DNA of 64,000 nucleotides from Mycolicibacterium litorale (lineage in GTDB: Bacteria > Actinomycetota > Actinomycetes > Mycobacteriales > Mycobacteriaceae), in assembly GCA_002007745.1 (NCBI GenBank), contig CP019882.1, forward strand, positions 2,418,001-2,482,000, in the 5' to 3' direction. The notes beneath the pieces were generated by a model. The model searched no databases. It had not been told where the DNA came from and worked only from the letters and a program-made list of their open reading frames with translations. Position numbers and translations under genes: made by a program. Shown here piece after piece: positions 8,871 through 17,503 of this stretch. Numbering within the stretch: position 1 is the first letter of the stretch; each line of letters starts with the position of its first letter.

Positions 8871-9620
8871 TCACACGCAGTCCGAGGCCCCGTCCACCAC
8901 GAACACCGCGCCACTGGTGTAGCTGCTCTGCTCGGTGCACAGGAACGCGATGGTCGGCGCCAGCTCGGCGACGGTGCCCATCCGGCCGGCGGGGATGTGG
9001 GCGAGTTCGGTCTCGACGATTTGCGGGGCGGCGTGCATCGGCGCGGTCATCGGGGTGTCGATGGTGCCGGGCGCCACCGCGTTGACCCGGATCCCGTACC
9101 GCGCCCACCTGACGGCCAGGTTGCGGGTCACGTTGATGATCCCGGATTTGGCTGCGCCGTAGCCCGGGACCAGGGTGACGGCGCGCAGCGCCGACATCGA
9201 CGCCAGATTGACCACGCTGGCCCCGCCGGCCGCGGTCGAGGCTCTCAGCGCCCGGCGCAGCCCCATCGTCAACCGGTACGGGCCGGTGAGGTTGACCGCG
9301 ACCGAGGCGGCGAATCCGTCGGGGGCGGATTCGTCGAGTCCACCGGGGAAGTTGGCGCCGGCGTTGTTCACCAGGATGTCGAGCACCGAGATGCTCTGGG
9401 CCAGGCTGTCGATGGATGCATTGTCGGTGAGGACAAGTCGGCGGTAGGTCATCCCGGTTAGGTCGGTGTCGTAGTCGGTCGCCGCGGCCCGGGTGCCGGT
9501 GACGACGACCTCGGCCCCGGCGTCGCGCAGCAGCACCGCGACCGCGTGGCCGATGCCGCTGGTCGCGCCGGTGACCAGCGCTCGCGTGCCGGTGAAGTCG
9601 AAGCTGGTCGTGGCGGTCAT
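8871..9620 (-). CDS. Short-chain dehydrogenase/reductase
   Basis: A 249-residue SDR with the cofactor motif TGATSGIG near residue 18, the NNAGA structural motif and the YxxxK catalytic pair in GYGAAKSG. The C-terminus (SSYTSGAVFVVDGASDCV) is the classical FabG-like ending. ATG 9620 overlaps the stop of the alkylsulfatase-like gene upstream (ATGA junction), making a co-transcribed minus-strand block with the sulfotransferase. Likely NAD(P)-dependent alcohol or ketone conversion; substrate unknown. Confidence 0.87.
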   Translation of the reverse strand: MTATTSFDFTGTRALVTGATSGIGHAVAVLLRDAGAEVVVTGTRAAATDYDTDLTGMTYRRLVLTDNASIDSLAQSISVLDILVNNAGANFPGGLDESAPDGFAASVAVNLTGPYRLTMGLRRALRASTAAGGASVVNLASMSALRAVTLVPGYGAAKSGIINVTRNLAVRWARYGIRVNAVAPGTIDTPMTAPMHAAPQIVETELAHIPAGRMGTVAELAPTIAFLCTEQSSYTSGAVFVVDGASDCV

Positions 9621-10857
9621 GAGAACCTTTCGATCTGGTTGGTCAGCCAGGCCGTCTCCCAGAAGTTGACGCTGTCGGCCAGCAGCTGTTCGTGCGCGGC
9701 CCGCAGCACCGAGCGGGCCTCGGCGTGGTCGGGGTAGGCCAGGGTGACCAGCTCGGCGAGGTGGATTGCCTGCACCGGCCGGCCGGCCGCCAGGTGCGCG
9801 CCGGCTCGGGCGGTCAGCGCCGGTGCGCCGGCCAGCTCGACGAGATCGGCGCTGACCGACTCGGGCCGACCGGGTAGAGCTCGGTGGTCGAGCGGTGGTG
9901 AAACCAGCCGGAGTAATTCTCCCAGATGGCCCGGACGTCCCAGGCGACCTTGCCGTAGCCCTGCCCCACCTCGAGGTGCTCGGGCAGGGTGATCTCTCGC
10001 ATCAGGGTCGCGACATCCTTGCCGGCGTTCATCCCGGCCACCGTTTCGTTGTGCAGGTACTGGACGGCGTCGCGCAGCCGGGTCAGTTCGGCGTCGATGC
10101 GCTGTGCACCGGTGATGGGGTCGAAGTGCCCGGTCAGCAGGATCTCGGGCTGCAGCCGGCGGACCCGCTCGATGGTGTCGATCACCGTCAGCGCGTCCCG
10201 GTAGCGGTCGCCTCGAATGGTGACGAGGTTGGGAATGTGGCCGAAGACCGGCCCGAAGGTGTTGCTGCACAGGCATACCCGCTCATCGGGGAGCCACACG
10301 ACCATGGAGTCGGTGGTTTCCCCGCCCGGTGTGGCGATCAGCTCGATGCGGCGGCCGCCGATGTCGATGGTCAACCGGTCATCGACGGTGAGGTCAGCGG
10401 TGATGGCACTCTGCGGTGCCAGCTTCTTGCCGAAGCGTTGCTGGATCCTGGCGATACCGCCGGCGAGTCTGGCGGAGAACGCGAAGGCGCTTCGGTTGGC
10501 GCGGTAGGGCAGCAAGCGCTCGTTGTCGTCGCGCCAGGTTCGCCAATTCGCTTGGGCGACAACGATGGTCTGCGGGTCGCGCAGGCTGTCCAGGCCGCCG
10601 ACGTGGTCGTAGTGGCCCTGGGTGATCAGGATGTAGCGCACTGGCGCGGAGTCGACCGCGTCGAAGTTGGCGCGGTGCACCGGCCCTTCGAATCCCATGC
10701 CGGTATTGACCACGACCCGTCCGTCATCGGTGGTGAGCAGGTAGGAGTTGGTCAGTCCCGGCGAACACCAGATGCCCGGCGCCACTTCCTCGGCCTGTTC
10801 AGCGGATGCCGGCGCCATCGCGTCGGCGCCCGGACGGCTGCGATAGATGGGTTCCAC
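9617..10857 (-). pseudogene. Metallo-beta-lactamase-fold alkylsulfatase-like enzyme, frameshifted
   Basis: N-terminal metallo-beta-lactamase domain with ITQGHYDHVGG, then TGHFDPITG and an alkylsulfatase-type dimerisation segment (LEVGQGYGKVAWDVRAIWEN, then GWFHHRSTTELYP). After ELYP the frame changes; the rest (RPESVSADLVELAGAP through the stop) is one base out, with the break at about 9866-9874. Repaired length is about 413 residues. GTG 10857 starts it just after the sulfotransferase stop. An SdsA/BDS1-like sulfatase beside a sulfotransferase suggests sulfate-ester metabolism, which is inference. Confidence 0.78.
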
Positions 10858-10865
10858 AACTACCT

Positions 10866-12125
10866 CTAGGTTTCGGGGCGGACGTCGAAGCGGTCGAAGT
10901 AGAAGGCGAACCGCGACCGCAACTCGTCGGGCTCGACGCCGAAGTGCCGTCTCAGGTCGTAGGGGATGCGGCCTTTGGCGCCGCGGCGGTTGTCGTCGAT
11001 GTAGGTCTGGAAACGCGTGGCCACCTTGGCCGGGATGTCGATGCCGGCCTGCCGGTAGAACCCCTCGAGCACTGGCATCTCGCTGCCGCCCAGGGTGTGG
11101 AATCCGATGTCCACGCTGCGCTCGGCCGGCACCAGTTCCCGGTCCCGCACGCAGGCGCTGAGCAGGCGGTGAATCCGGTCGCTCCAGTAGCCGACCAGCC
11201 AGTCCGGGTCGATGCTGGTGCGGCGCAAGCGATCCGAGTAAGCCATCATGGTGATGGCCGATTGGATCACCGCGACCGGGTCCCGGTGGGTGAACGCGAC
11301 GGTGGCATCGGGAAACGTCGCCGTCAGCGCTGCGAGTTGTTCGGCATGCTGGGGCGACTTCAGCACCCAGGTCCGTGGGCCGCGCAGAAAGGTCAGCGCC
11401 TGCAGCACCCTTTTCAGGAAGGCGTAGTGGCGGGTCTGGTCCAGGCCGAGGTAGAAGTCTCGCCAGGTCGGGACACGGGCGTGCCACTCGACGACGTAGC
11501 CGGCCATGTCGAGGTCGAGCAGTTCGACCTCCTCCTCGATGGCCTCCGGGAATCGGTCATGCATCGCCGCGACGTACGGGGTGGTCGCCATCAGCGCCTC
11601 ATGTTCGGCCTTGACGCGGGCGTACCGCGGGTCGACGCCGAACGTGTCGGGACCCGCTCCGAGAGCGGGGATCGGATCCTCGCTCTCCCAGTAGGGCAGC
11701 GCCCGGCGGCGGGGATCCTGGGCGATGAGGTTCACCAGATGCGTGGTACCCGAACGAGGCATGCCGACCACGATCAGCGGCGCCTCGATCGGGATCGATC
11801 CGATCTCCGGGTAGCGCTTGAGCAGGTCGGTGAGTGACAGCCGGTTGCGGAGCTTGCGAACGGTCCTGGCCCGCAGGGTGCCCCGGGTGAGCTGACGCAG
11901 TCCGGTGTCGGATTCGATGGCCGCGATGTGCGCGGCGAGGCGGTCGGTGAAACCGTCGGTGTCAGCCAGATCGTCCGCGCCGGCCTGGGCGGCGGCCTCC
12001 TCGAGCATGGCGTCGACGTCGAAGGTGACGGTTCGCGCTTCGGTGTAGTCCAGGATTTGGCGCTGGGTGTCGGTCAGGACCGGGGCCGTCAGGTCGTCGA
12101 GGTCGAGGATGTCCGCCGATGCCAT
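10866..12125 (-). CDS. Sulfotransferase family protein
   Basis: A 419-residue enzyme with the PAPS-binding loop VVGMPRSGTTHLVNL at about residue 124 and the 3'-phosphate-binding stretch TWVLKSPQHAEQL later on, as in the large mycobacterial Stf-type sulfotransferases. ATG 12125 is taken; a GTG two codons upstream (12131) is equally possible. It heads the minus-strand block and is divergent from an IclR regulator 48 bases away, which probably controls it. Acceptor substrate unknown. Confidence 0.85.
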   Translation of the reverse strand: MASADILDLDDLTAPVLTDTQRQILDYTEARTVTFDVDAMLEEAAAQAGADDLADTDGFTDRLAAHIAAIESDTGLRQLTRGTLRARTVRKLRNRLSLTDLLKRYPEIGSIPIEAPLIVVGMPRSGTTHLVNLIAQDPRRRALPYWESEDPIPALGAGPDTFGVDPRYARVKAEHEALMATTPYVAAMHDRFPEAIEEEVELLDLDMAGYVVEWHARVPTWRDFYLGLDQTRHYAFLKRVLQALTFLRGPRTWVLKSPQHAEQLAALTATFPDATVAFTHRDPVAVIQSAITMMAYSDRLRRTSIDPDWLVGYWSDRIHRLLSACVRDRELVPAERSVDIGFHTLGGSEMPVLEGFYRQAGIDIPAKVATRFQTYIDDNRRGAKGRIPYDLRRHFGVEPDELRSRFAFYFDRFDVRPET

Positions 12126-12173
12126 CTTCACGCACCTTGCTCGTGTCGAATATCCGACGTACCGTTCGGAAAT

Positions 12174-13090
12174 ATGACGCCCAAGGGAGACCCCGGTATC
12201 GCCGGTGGTCAAGCGTCGTCACCGCCCACCGCGCGGGTCATCGCGGTGATGGAGATGCTCGGTGCCGACCCCGGCCGAGGGTTCTCGCTGGCCGAGATCA
12301 GCCGAGGACTGGGCATTAGCCGGGCCACCGGGCACGCGATTCTCGCGACGCTGGTTGCCCATGACTGGGTGACCCGCGACCCCGCCAGTGCCAGGTACGC
12401 CTGGGGTCCGGCGATCGCCAGCCTGGCCAAACCCGCCGACGCGCCGGTGTTCCGCGCAGAATTGGAGCGGCTCGCGACGGCGACCGGGACCCAGGTGTAC
12501 CTGGCTCGTCGCGAGGGGAACGGCTTGGTCATCGTCGACGTGGCCGGCCAGACGCTGACCGCCCCGGCGATCGGGCGGGGCACCAGGACACCGTTCGTCG
12601 CCCCTTTCGGCCGTGATTATGTGGCGTGGTCGAGCCCGGCGGCGCAGCAATCCTGGCTGGAAGCCATCGGGCAGCCCAACGATGCATTCCGGGCCCGGAT
12701 CTCGTTGGTGCTCAATGAGACACGCGCCCGCGGCTTCGTCGTGGAGCGGCTCACCCGAGAGTATTTGCGGGTTTACTCCGCGTTGCAGGCACTCAGCGGT
12801 GACGGTGAAGTGGACGCGATCACCACTCAGCTCGCCCGCGCTTTCGCCGACCTCAGCGTCATCGACGTGCTGCCGGGGAGTTGGGTGAGGGTGTCACTCA
12901 CCGCATCGCTACGGTGTCGGCGCCGATCACCGATGCTGACGGGATGGTGACCATGTCGGTCACCGCGGCACCGTTCGCCACACTGGATTCGGCCGCGATC
13001 GGCCGGCTCGGCGCGCAGGTCCGAGCCGCCGCGGGGGCCATCGGCGACCGGCTGAACCGCTACCACGTGCCCTCCGGCGTACAGGGCTGA
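12174..13090 (+). pseudogene. IclR-family regulator, frameshifted near the C-terminus
   Basis: N-terminal winged helix (FSLAEISRGLGISRATGHAI) and IclR effector domain in one frame up to SVIDVLPG, then the last 70 residues (GEGVTHRIATVSAPITDADG and onward) in another. The break is at the G run 12875-12878; one more G gives LPGELGEGVTHRIA and a protein of about 305 residues. It is divergent from the sulfotransferase gene, with TCCGA/TCGGA half-sites in the 48-base gap. As sequenced it lacks the end of its effector domain. Confidence 0.78.
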
Positions 13091-13155
13091 GCCCGCCGCC
13101 GAAGGTATCCTCGGCTACAGCCAGCCGCGCGCCCGCGGGGCATGACAGGTGGGAA

Positions 13156-13740
13156 ATGACGGCGTTGTACACCGCCCTGGTATGGCTGGTGGTCGCTGCC
13201 CATTTCGCGTTCCTGATCTATCTGCCCAGCGGCGGATTCCTGGCGTTGCGGTGGCGGCGCAGCATCTGGTTGCACGTCCCGGTGGTGGTGTGGGGGATCG
13301 GCAGTGTCGTGCTGCATTTCTGGTGCCCACTGACCGCCCTCGAGCAATGGGCGCGCCCGCGAGCCGGGATGGCGCCGCTGGGCTCGGCAGGCTTCATCGA
13401 CCACTACATCACCGGGGTCATGTACCCCTCGGGCGGAACCGGTTACGCCCAGGCGGCGGCCTTCATCGCGGTGGTGGTCTCCTGGGTCGCCTATGCGGTG
13501 ACGGCCCGGCGCCGAAGTTCATCGGCGAACGCCTCCCCAGGTCTATTGGGTCGGCTCCTCCTCGGGCCGCGGGCGGCCCGCATCGTCGCCTCCCCAGGTC
13601 TATTGGGTCGGCTCCTCCTCGGGCCGCGGGCGGCCCGCATCGTCGCCTCCCCAGCCGTCGGCGCGCCAGCACACCCAGTCGATCTCGACGCGGGCACCCA
13701 CGGCCAGCCCCGTAGTGCCGACGCAGGTTCGGCTCGGTAA
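13156..13740 (+). CDS. DUF2784 membrane protein with an extended tail
   Basis: The first 125 residues match DUF2784: three to four membrane segments (LYTALVWLVVAAHFAFLIYL, IWLHVPVVVWGIGSVVLHFW, AAAFIAVVVSWVAYAV) with the conserved CPLTALE and GFIDHYI motifs. ATG 13156 has AGGTGGGA upstream. After residue 125 the frame continues for about 70 residues through the 57-base tandem repeat and antisense into the RidA gene; the repeat gives two copies of a 19-residue unit (SPGLLGRLLLGPRAARIVA). The tail is probably not conserved and may reflect loss of the original stop. Confidence 0.7.
   Translation: MTALYTALVWLVVAAHFAFLIYLPSGGFLALRWRRSIWLHVPVVVWGIGSVVLHFWCPLTALEQWARPRAGMAPLGSAGFIDHYITGVMYPSGGTGYAQAAAFIAVVVSWVAYAVTARRRSSSANASPGLLGRLLLGPRAARIVASPGLLGRLLLGPRAARIVASPAVGAPAHPVDLDAGTHGQPRSADAGSAR
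13531..13653. repeat. 57-bp tandem repeat, MIRU-like
   Basis: Two identical 57-base copies (13531-13587, 13588-13644) followed by nine bases of a third. Read on the minus strand the unit contains GACGATGC, a GC-rich hairpin-forming middle and GAGGAGGAGC, the same landmarks as the MIRU-type repeat at 33349-33450. The right copy supplies the last 15 codons and the stop of the RidA gene; on the plus strand both copies are in frame with the DUF2784 gene. The lack of differences points to a recent duplication. Confidence 0.85.
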
Positions 13741-14055
13741 CCGATCGGGAAACCACGGCGCGTAGGCGGCGTTGAACGCGGCGTAATCCGACCAGTCGGT
13801 CAGGTAGGCCCGCACCGCCACCACATCGGCCAGCCCACCACCGCACAGTTCGGTCACCCGCAGCAGATTGGCCAGCACCTGGTCGGTCTGGGTCGCCACG
13901 TCGTCGCCGACCAGCTCCCCACTGGTGTCGGTGGGCATCTGGCCGGTGACGTAGAGGGTCTGACCGGCGGCGGTCGCATGAGCGAACGGTGCCACCGCCG
14001 GGGGCACGCCGTCGGCCGGGGTGAAGCTGAATGCCTGAATTCCCGTTACCGTCAT
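13600..14055 (-). CDS. RidA/YjgF family protein
   Basis: A 151-residue RidA-family protein, typically an enamine/imine deaminase that clears reactive intermediates. Family features are FAHATAAGQTLYVTGQMP, a V-A-T-Q-T-D-Q-V-L-A-N segment and VAVRAYLTDWSDYAAFN. The last 15 residues (GDDAGRPRPEEEPTQ) come from the MIRU-like repeat rather than from the fold. ATG 14055 overlaps the acetamidase stop (ATGA). Pairing with an amide hydrolase suggests one catabolic unit. Confidence 0.85.
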   Translation of the reverse strand: MTVTGIQAFSFTPADGVPPAVAPFAHATAAGQTLYVTGQMPTDTSGELVGDDVATQTDQVLANLLRVTELCGGGLADVVAVRAYLTDWSDYAAFNAAYAPWFPDRLPSRTCVGTTGLAVGARVEIDWVCWRADGWGGDDAGRPRPEEEPTQ

Positions 14056-15086
14056 GCCCCCGCATTCTTCCAGTGCGGGAAGCAGCGTTTGTCGATGCGA
14101 CCGTGCACACCCTGGCGCTGATCGACGACCTGGGTCACGGTGAAATCCACCGCCACCGACATGAACGAGTAGGCGTCGGCGCGGGACAACCCGAAATGAC
14201 CTTCCAGCAGCTGCAAGGTGCGTAGCGCCGCGCACTTCATCGCCGCGTCGAGATCATCGCCGAAGCCGTGCACCAACAGCTCGGTCGCCGTCTCCAGGAT
14301 CGGCACGGTGAACGGCAGGTCACGGCGAATAGTCAAGCGCAGCAGGCCGTTCAGTGACGACTCCAATGCCGTGCCGCTGATCTCGCCGTCACCCTGGGAG
14401 ACATGCGGGTCGCCGACCGACAGCAGCGCACCGGGCACCTGCACCGGGTAGTACATGCGCCCGCCGGCTCCGATCCGCCAGTTGTCCACGTTGCCACCGT
14501 GGTCTCCGGGCGGCACCGAGGACACCCGGGTCTCCTCGGCCGGCGCGACGCCCATGGTGCCGAAGTGCGGGCGCAGCGGGACCACGACCCCGGGCAGCGC
14601 CGGCTGGCGGCTTGCCGGATCGGGTTCGACGATGGTGCCCGGCGCGTCCGCGAGTGGGGTGGTCGTCCAGTCGTAGCCGAACAACGCCCGGCCCAGCAGC
14701 GCCTCGACGTCGAGCTCGTAGACGGTGACCCGCTCGACCGGGATCTCGGCGTACAGATGTCCCCAGTGCCCGGCCAGATTGGAGCCGTAGGGCAGCCGCG
14801 GGGTGGCTTCCAGAATGTCGACCTGCAGCACGTCACCGGGGCGTGCCCCGGCCACCGCGATCGGGCCGGTGAGGATGTGCGGCCCAGGGCCGCGGTCGTG
14901 GACTTCGGCGAAGACCTGCGAAATGCGGTCGTCCATCAGCAGATCCGGGGCATCGCCGGCGTGGTGGGTCAGCGTCTCGATCGCCACCAGGTCACCCGAG
15001 TCCACGGTCAGCACCGGCGGCTGGCGCGGGTCGAAGAACCCCCAGTGCACCGTCTGCGCCGTCGCCGGAAGGTGGTGCACAGTCAT
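14052..15086 (-). CDS. Acetamidase/formamidase family protein
   Basis: A 344-residue FmdA/AmdA-type hydrolase that would split a small amide to acid and ammonia. Recognisable are SGDLVAIETLTHHAGD, HILTGPIAVAGARPGDVLQV, RPHFGTMGVAP and DPHVSQGDGEISGTALE. ATG 15086 is preferred over an upstream in-frame ATG at 15137 because the protein then starts at the usual family position. It lies upstream of the RidA gene with a four-base overlap. The two-component system behind it may not be related. Confidence 0.87.
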   Translation of the reverse strand: MTVHHLPATAQTVHWGFFDPRQPPVLTVDSGDLVAIETLTHHAGDAPDLLMDDRISQVFAEVHDRGPGPHILTGPIAVAGARPGDVLQVDILEATPRLPYGSNLAGHWGHLYAEIPVERVTVYELDVEALLGRALFGYDWTTTPLADAPGTIVEPDPASRQPALPGVVVPLRPHFGTMGVAPAEETRVSSVPPGDHGGNVDNWRIGAGGRMYYPVQVPGALLSVGDPHVSQGDGEISGTALESSLNGLLRLTIRRDLPFTVPILETATELLVHGFGDDLDAAMKCAALRTLQLLEGHFGLSRADAYSFMSVAVDFTVTQVVDQRQGVHGRIDKRCFPHWKNAGA

Positions 15087-15133
15087 AAGCGTCAGATCAT
15101 GCCAGCAGGTGTGTCTGGGCGCGCGGCGAGAAA

Positions 15134-15795
15134 TCACACCGCGTGATAGCGGCGCTCGGGCCGTCCGGCACCGTACTGCAGCCGCAGGCCGACCGCGCCG
15201 GTGTGCAGGAAATGTTCCAGGTAGCGCCGGGCGCTGACCCGGGAGATGCCCACCAGTTCAGCGCATTCGGCGGCCGACACCTCGCCCGCGCGGCGTACCG
15301 CGTCCAGCACCAGTGCACCGGTCTCACCGCCCAGTCCCTTGGGCATGGGTGCTCCGCCGGGGCGGGTGACCGCCCGAAGAGGGTGTCGACGAGGCTTTGG
15401 TCGACACCGTCTGCCGAGCCGAGTGCATCAGCCCGGGACGCGAACCCCGCCAACTTGGCTCGCAGCTGGTCGAACTCGAAGGGTTTGATCAGATAGTCCG
15501 CGGCGCCGCCGTCCAGCGCGCCGCTGACGGTGTCCAATTCGCGTGCCGCGGTGACCATGATGACGCCCGCGGTGTTCCCCTCGGCGCGCAACCGCTGCAA
15601 CACCTGCAGACCGGTCATGTCGGGTAGGTAGACGTCGAGCAGGATCAGATCCGGACGCAAGGCGCGTGCAACGTCCAGCGCGGCCGCCCCAGAGTGGGCC
15701 AGCTCGGCGGTGTGGAAGCCCTCGATACGGTCGACGAAGCGGCGGTGAATCTCGGCGACCATGAAATCGTCGTCGACGACCAGAACCTCACGCAT
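15134..15795 (-). pseudogene. CitB/DcuR-type response regulator, frameshifted
   Basis: Receiver domain (EVLVVDDDFMVAEIHRRFV, phosphoacceptor Asp in LILLDVYLPDMTG, Lys in LIKPFEF) in one frame; after FGRSPAPAEHP the C-terminal HTH (AGEVSAAECAELVGISRVSA, then RRYLEHFLHTG) is read one base out. The break is somewhere in 15347-15366, which contains three short G/C runs. Repaired length is about 220 residues, normal for the family. ATG 15795 overlaps the kinase stop. If the break is real, the protein keeps its receiver but loses DNA binding. Confidence 0.82.
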
Positions 15796-17401
15796 GGCTG
15801 ACCGACTCGATCCGCGGCAGCCGCGCGACGAAAAGTGCCCCGCCGCCACCGGCGTCGCGGACTTCGGCGGTGCCGCCGTACTGGGCGGTGATCAGCCGGA
15901 CCAGCGCGAGGCCGATTCCGCGGCCACCGGGTACGTCAGGCTTGGAGGTCACGCCGCGAGAGAATATCCGGCTGCGCTGCGCCGGCGGCACCCCCGGTCC
16001 GGAATCGGCCACGGTGATGGTGAGTCCGTCGGCATCGGTGACCCCGACCGTCACCCGCGCCCCCGTCGTGCCTTCGGAGACGTCGACGGCGTTGTCGATG
16101 AGGTTACCCAGCACGGTGATGACGTCGGTGGCCAGGGCGGGGCTCAGCGGTGCCAGGCGGGAGTCGTCGGTCAGCTGCAGCGACACCCCGCTCTCAGCCG
16201 CCAGCGTGGTCTTCGCGATCAGCAGGGCCGCTACGGCGGAGTCCGAAATATGCTGCGTCACAGCATCACTGATCTCGGCGCGGCGTCTGGTCAGTGCGCC
16301 CACCAGGTCGCGCACCGAGTCGTATTCGCCCAGTTGCACCAACCCCGAGATGGTGTGCAGCTGGTTGGCGAACTCGTGGGTCTGCGCCCGCAGCGTGTCG
16401 GTGACACTCTTGTGCGAGGAGAGCTGGCCCTGCATTGAGGCCAGCTCGGTGCTGTCTCGCATGGTCGTGACGGTGCCGATTCGCTGCCCTTGGCTGGTGG
16501 CGGCGCGCCGATTGAGGGCGAGCACCCGGTTGGGCGTCACGATGACCACGTCGTGCCCGTCCTCACCGGAGAGCAGGAAGTCGGCCACGGCCGGATCGAT
16601 ACCTGCCTCGCGCACCCGCCGGTTGACGGCATCGGGACCGATCCCGAGCAGATCCTGGGCGCTGTCGTTCACCACGGTGATCACGCCGTCGGTGTTCACC
16701 CCGATCACACCCTCACGGATGCTGTGCAGCAACGCTTCTCGATGCTCAGCCAAGCCGGCGATCTCGGCGACCTCCAACCCGCGGGTGTGCCGTTTGATCC
16801 GTCGCGACAACAGCCAGGAGGCCGCCAGACCCAGTACGGCACCGAGACCCAGGTAGACCAGGAGGCGCTCACCGGCGCCGCTGAGCAACTGCCACACCGA
16901 CGGGTAGGGCTCGCTGACCGACACCACCGACAGCACCCGGCCGTCGGTGGACAGGATCGGCACCTGGCCGACCAGCGCGTGGCGGCCCGCCACGTCAAGG
17001 TCACCGAACCAGGCCCGTCCCTCGACGACTCGGCTGGGTCCGAAGCCGACCTGCTGTCCCACCCTGGACGGGTCTGACGACACCCGCACCATGCCGGTCG
17101 GGTCGACCAGCTCCGCGAGGCCTGCGCCGGACAGGGCGACGGCGCGATCGACGTCCGGTGCCAGCAGCTGGGCGGCGAAGGGGTCGGCGTAACGGTCCCG
17201 CACAATCGGTGTCGAGGCGACGTTCTCGGCGACGGCGATCAGGCGCTGCCCGCGGACATCGCGGAACTCCTTGGTCGACTGGGCAACCGATACCGCGGCG
17301 ACGGCGACCAGCACGACCGCCACCACGAGCAGCTGAAAGACCAGGAACTGGCCCGCCAGGCTTCGGCGACTACGCGCCAGCGATGACCACAACGACCACA
17401 A
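15788..17401 (-). CDS. CitA/DcuS-type sensor histidine kinase
   Basis: A 537-residue membrane kinase: first membrane segment at about residues 18-42 (FLVFQLLVVAVVLVAVAAVS), extracytoplasmic Cache-like domain to about 170, second membrane segment (LLVYLGLGAVLGLAASWLL), PAS domain (REALLHSIREGVIGVNTDGV), H-box HEFANQLHTISGLVQLG and N-box NLIDNAVDV with a GPGVPP and GRGIGL ATPase. The layout is that of di- and tricarboxylate sensors. The start is TTG 17401 or TTG 17392, the latter better spaced from GAGGAAG. It overlaps the regulator gene and is divergent from the tricarboxylate transporter, its likely target. Confidence 0.9.
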   Translation of the reverse strand: MWSLWSSLARSRRSLAGQFLVFQLLVVAVVLVAVAAVSVAQSTKEFRDVRGQRLIAVAENVASTPIVRDRYADPFAAQLLAPDVDRAVALSGAGLAELVDPTGMVRVSSDPSRVGQQVGFGPSRVVEGRAWFGDLDVAGRHALVGQVPILSTDGRVLSVVSVSEPYPSVWQLLSGAGERLLVYLGLGAVLGLAASWLLSRRIKRHTRGLEVAEIAGLAEHREALLHSIREGVIGVNTDGVITVVNDSAQDLLGIGPDAVNRRVREAGIDPAVADFLLSGEDGHDVVIVTPNRVLALNRRAATSQGQRIGTVTTMRDSTELASMQGQLSSHKSVTDTLRAQTHEFANQLHTISGLVQLGEYDSVRDLVGALTRRRAEISDAVTQHISDSAVAALLIAKTTLAAESGVSLQLTDDSRLAPLSPALATDVITVLGNLIDNAVDVSEGTTGARVTVGVTDADGLTITVADSGPGVPPAQRSRIFSRGVTSKPDVPGGRGIGLALVRLITAQYGGTAEVRDAGGGGALFVARLPRIESVSHA

Positions 17402-17420
17402 CTTCCTCTGCGTCCTAAAG

Positions 17421-17436
17421 AGTGACTGCCGTCACG
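17421..17436. promoter_or_regulatory. Candidate CRP-type binding site
   Basis: AGTGACTGCCGTCACG contains GTGA-N6-TCAC, the core of the CRP-family consensus used by mycobacterial CRP (Rv3676-type). It lies in the 102-base gap between the divergent kinase gene (start 17401) and tctC (start 17504), 20 bases from the kinase start. Control of tricarboxylate uptake by cAMP-CRP would make sense, but binding is inference; the same palindrome could serve the adjacent response regulator. Confidence 0.5.
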
Positions 17437-17503
17437 TCTTCGACCAGTATTGCTGAACATCACAGGGGGACGAACTTTTCCTGCGAGAGATGGGGACGAC
17501 CAT

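Noticed and set aside
676..12878. Programmed frameshifting at the G runs
   Set aside because: Six unrelated genes share no slippery heptamer or downstream structure that I can see, and all need the same one-base insertion, which fits deletions or sequencing error better.
13531..13653. A CRISPR-like array
   Set aside because: The two units are directly adjacent with no spacers, and the unit is longer than usual CRISPR repeats.
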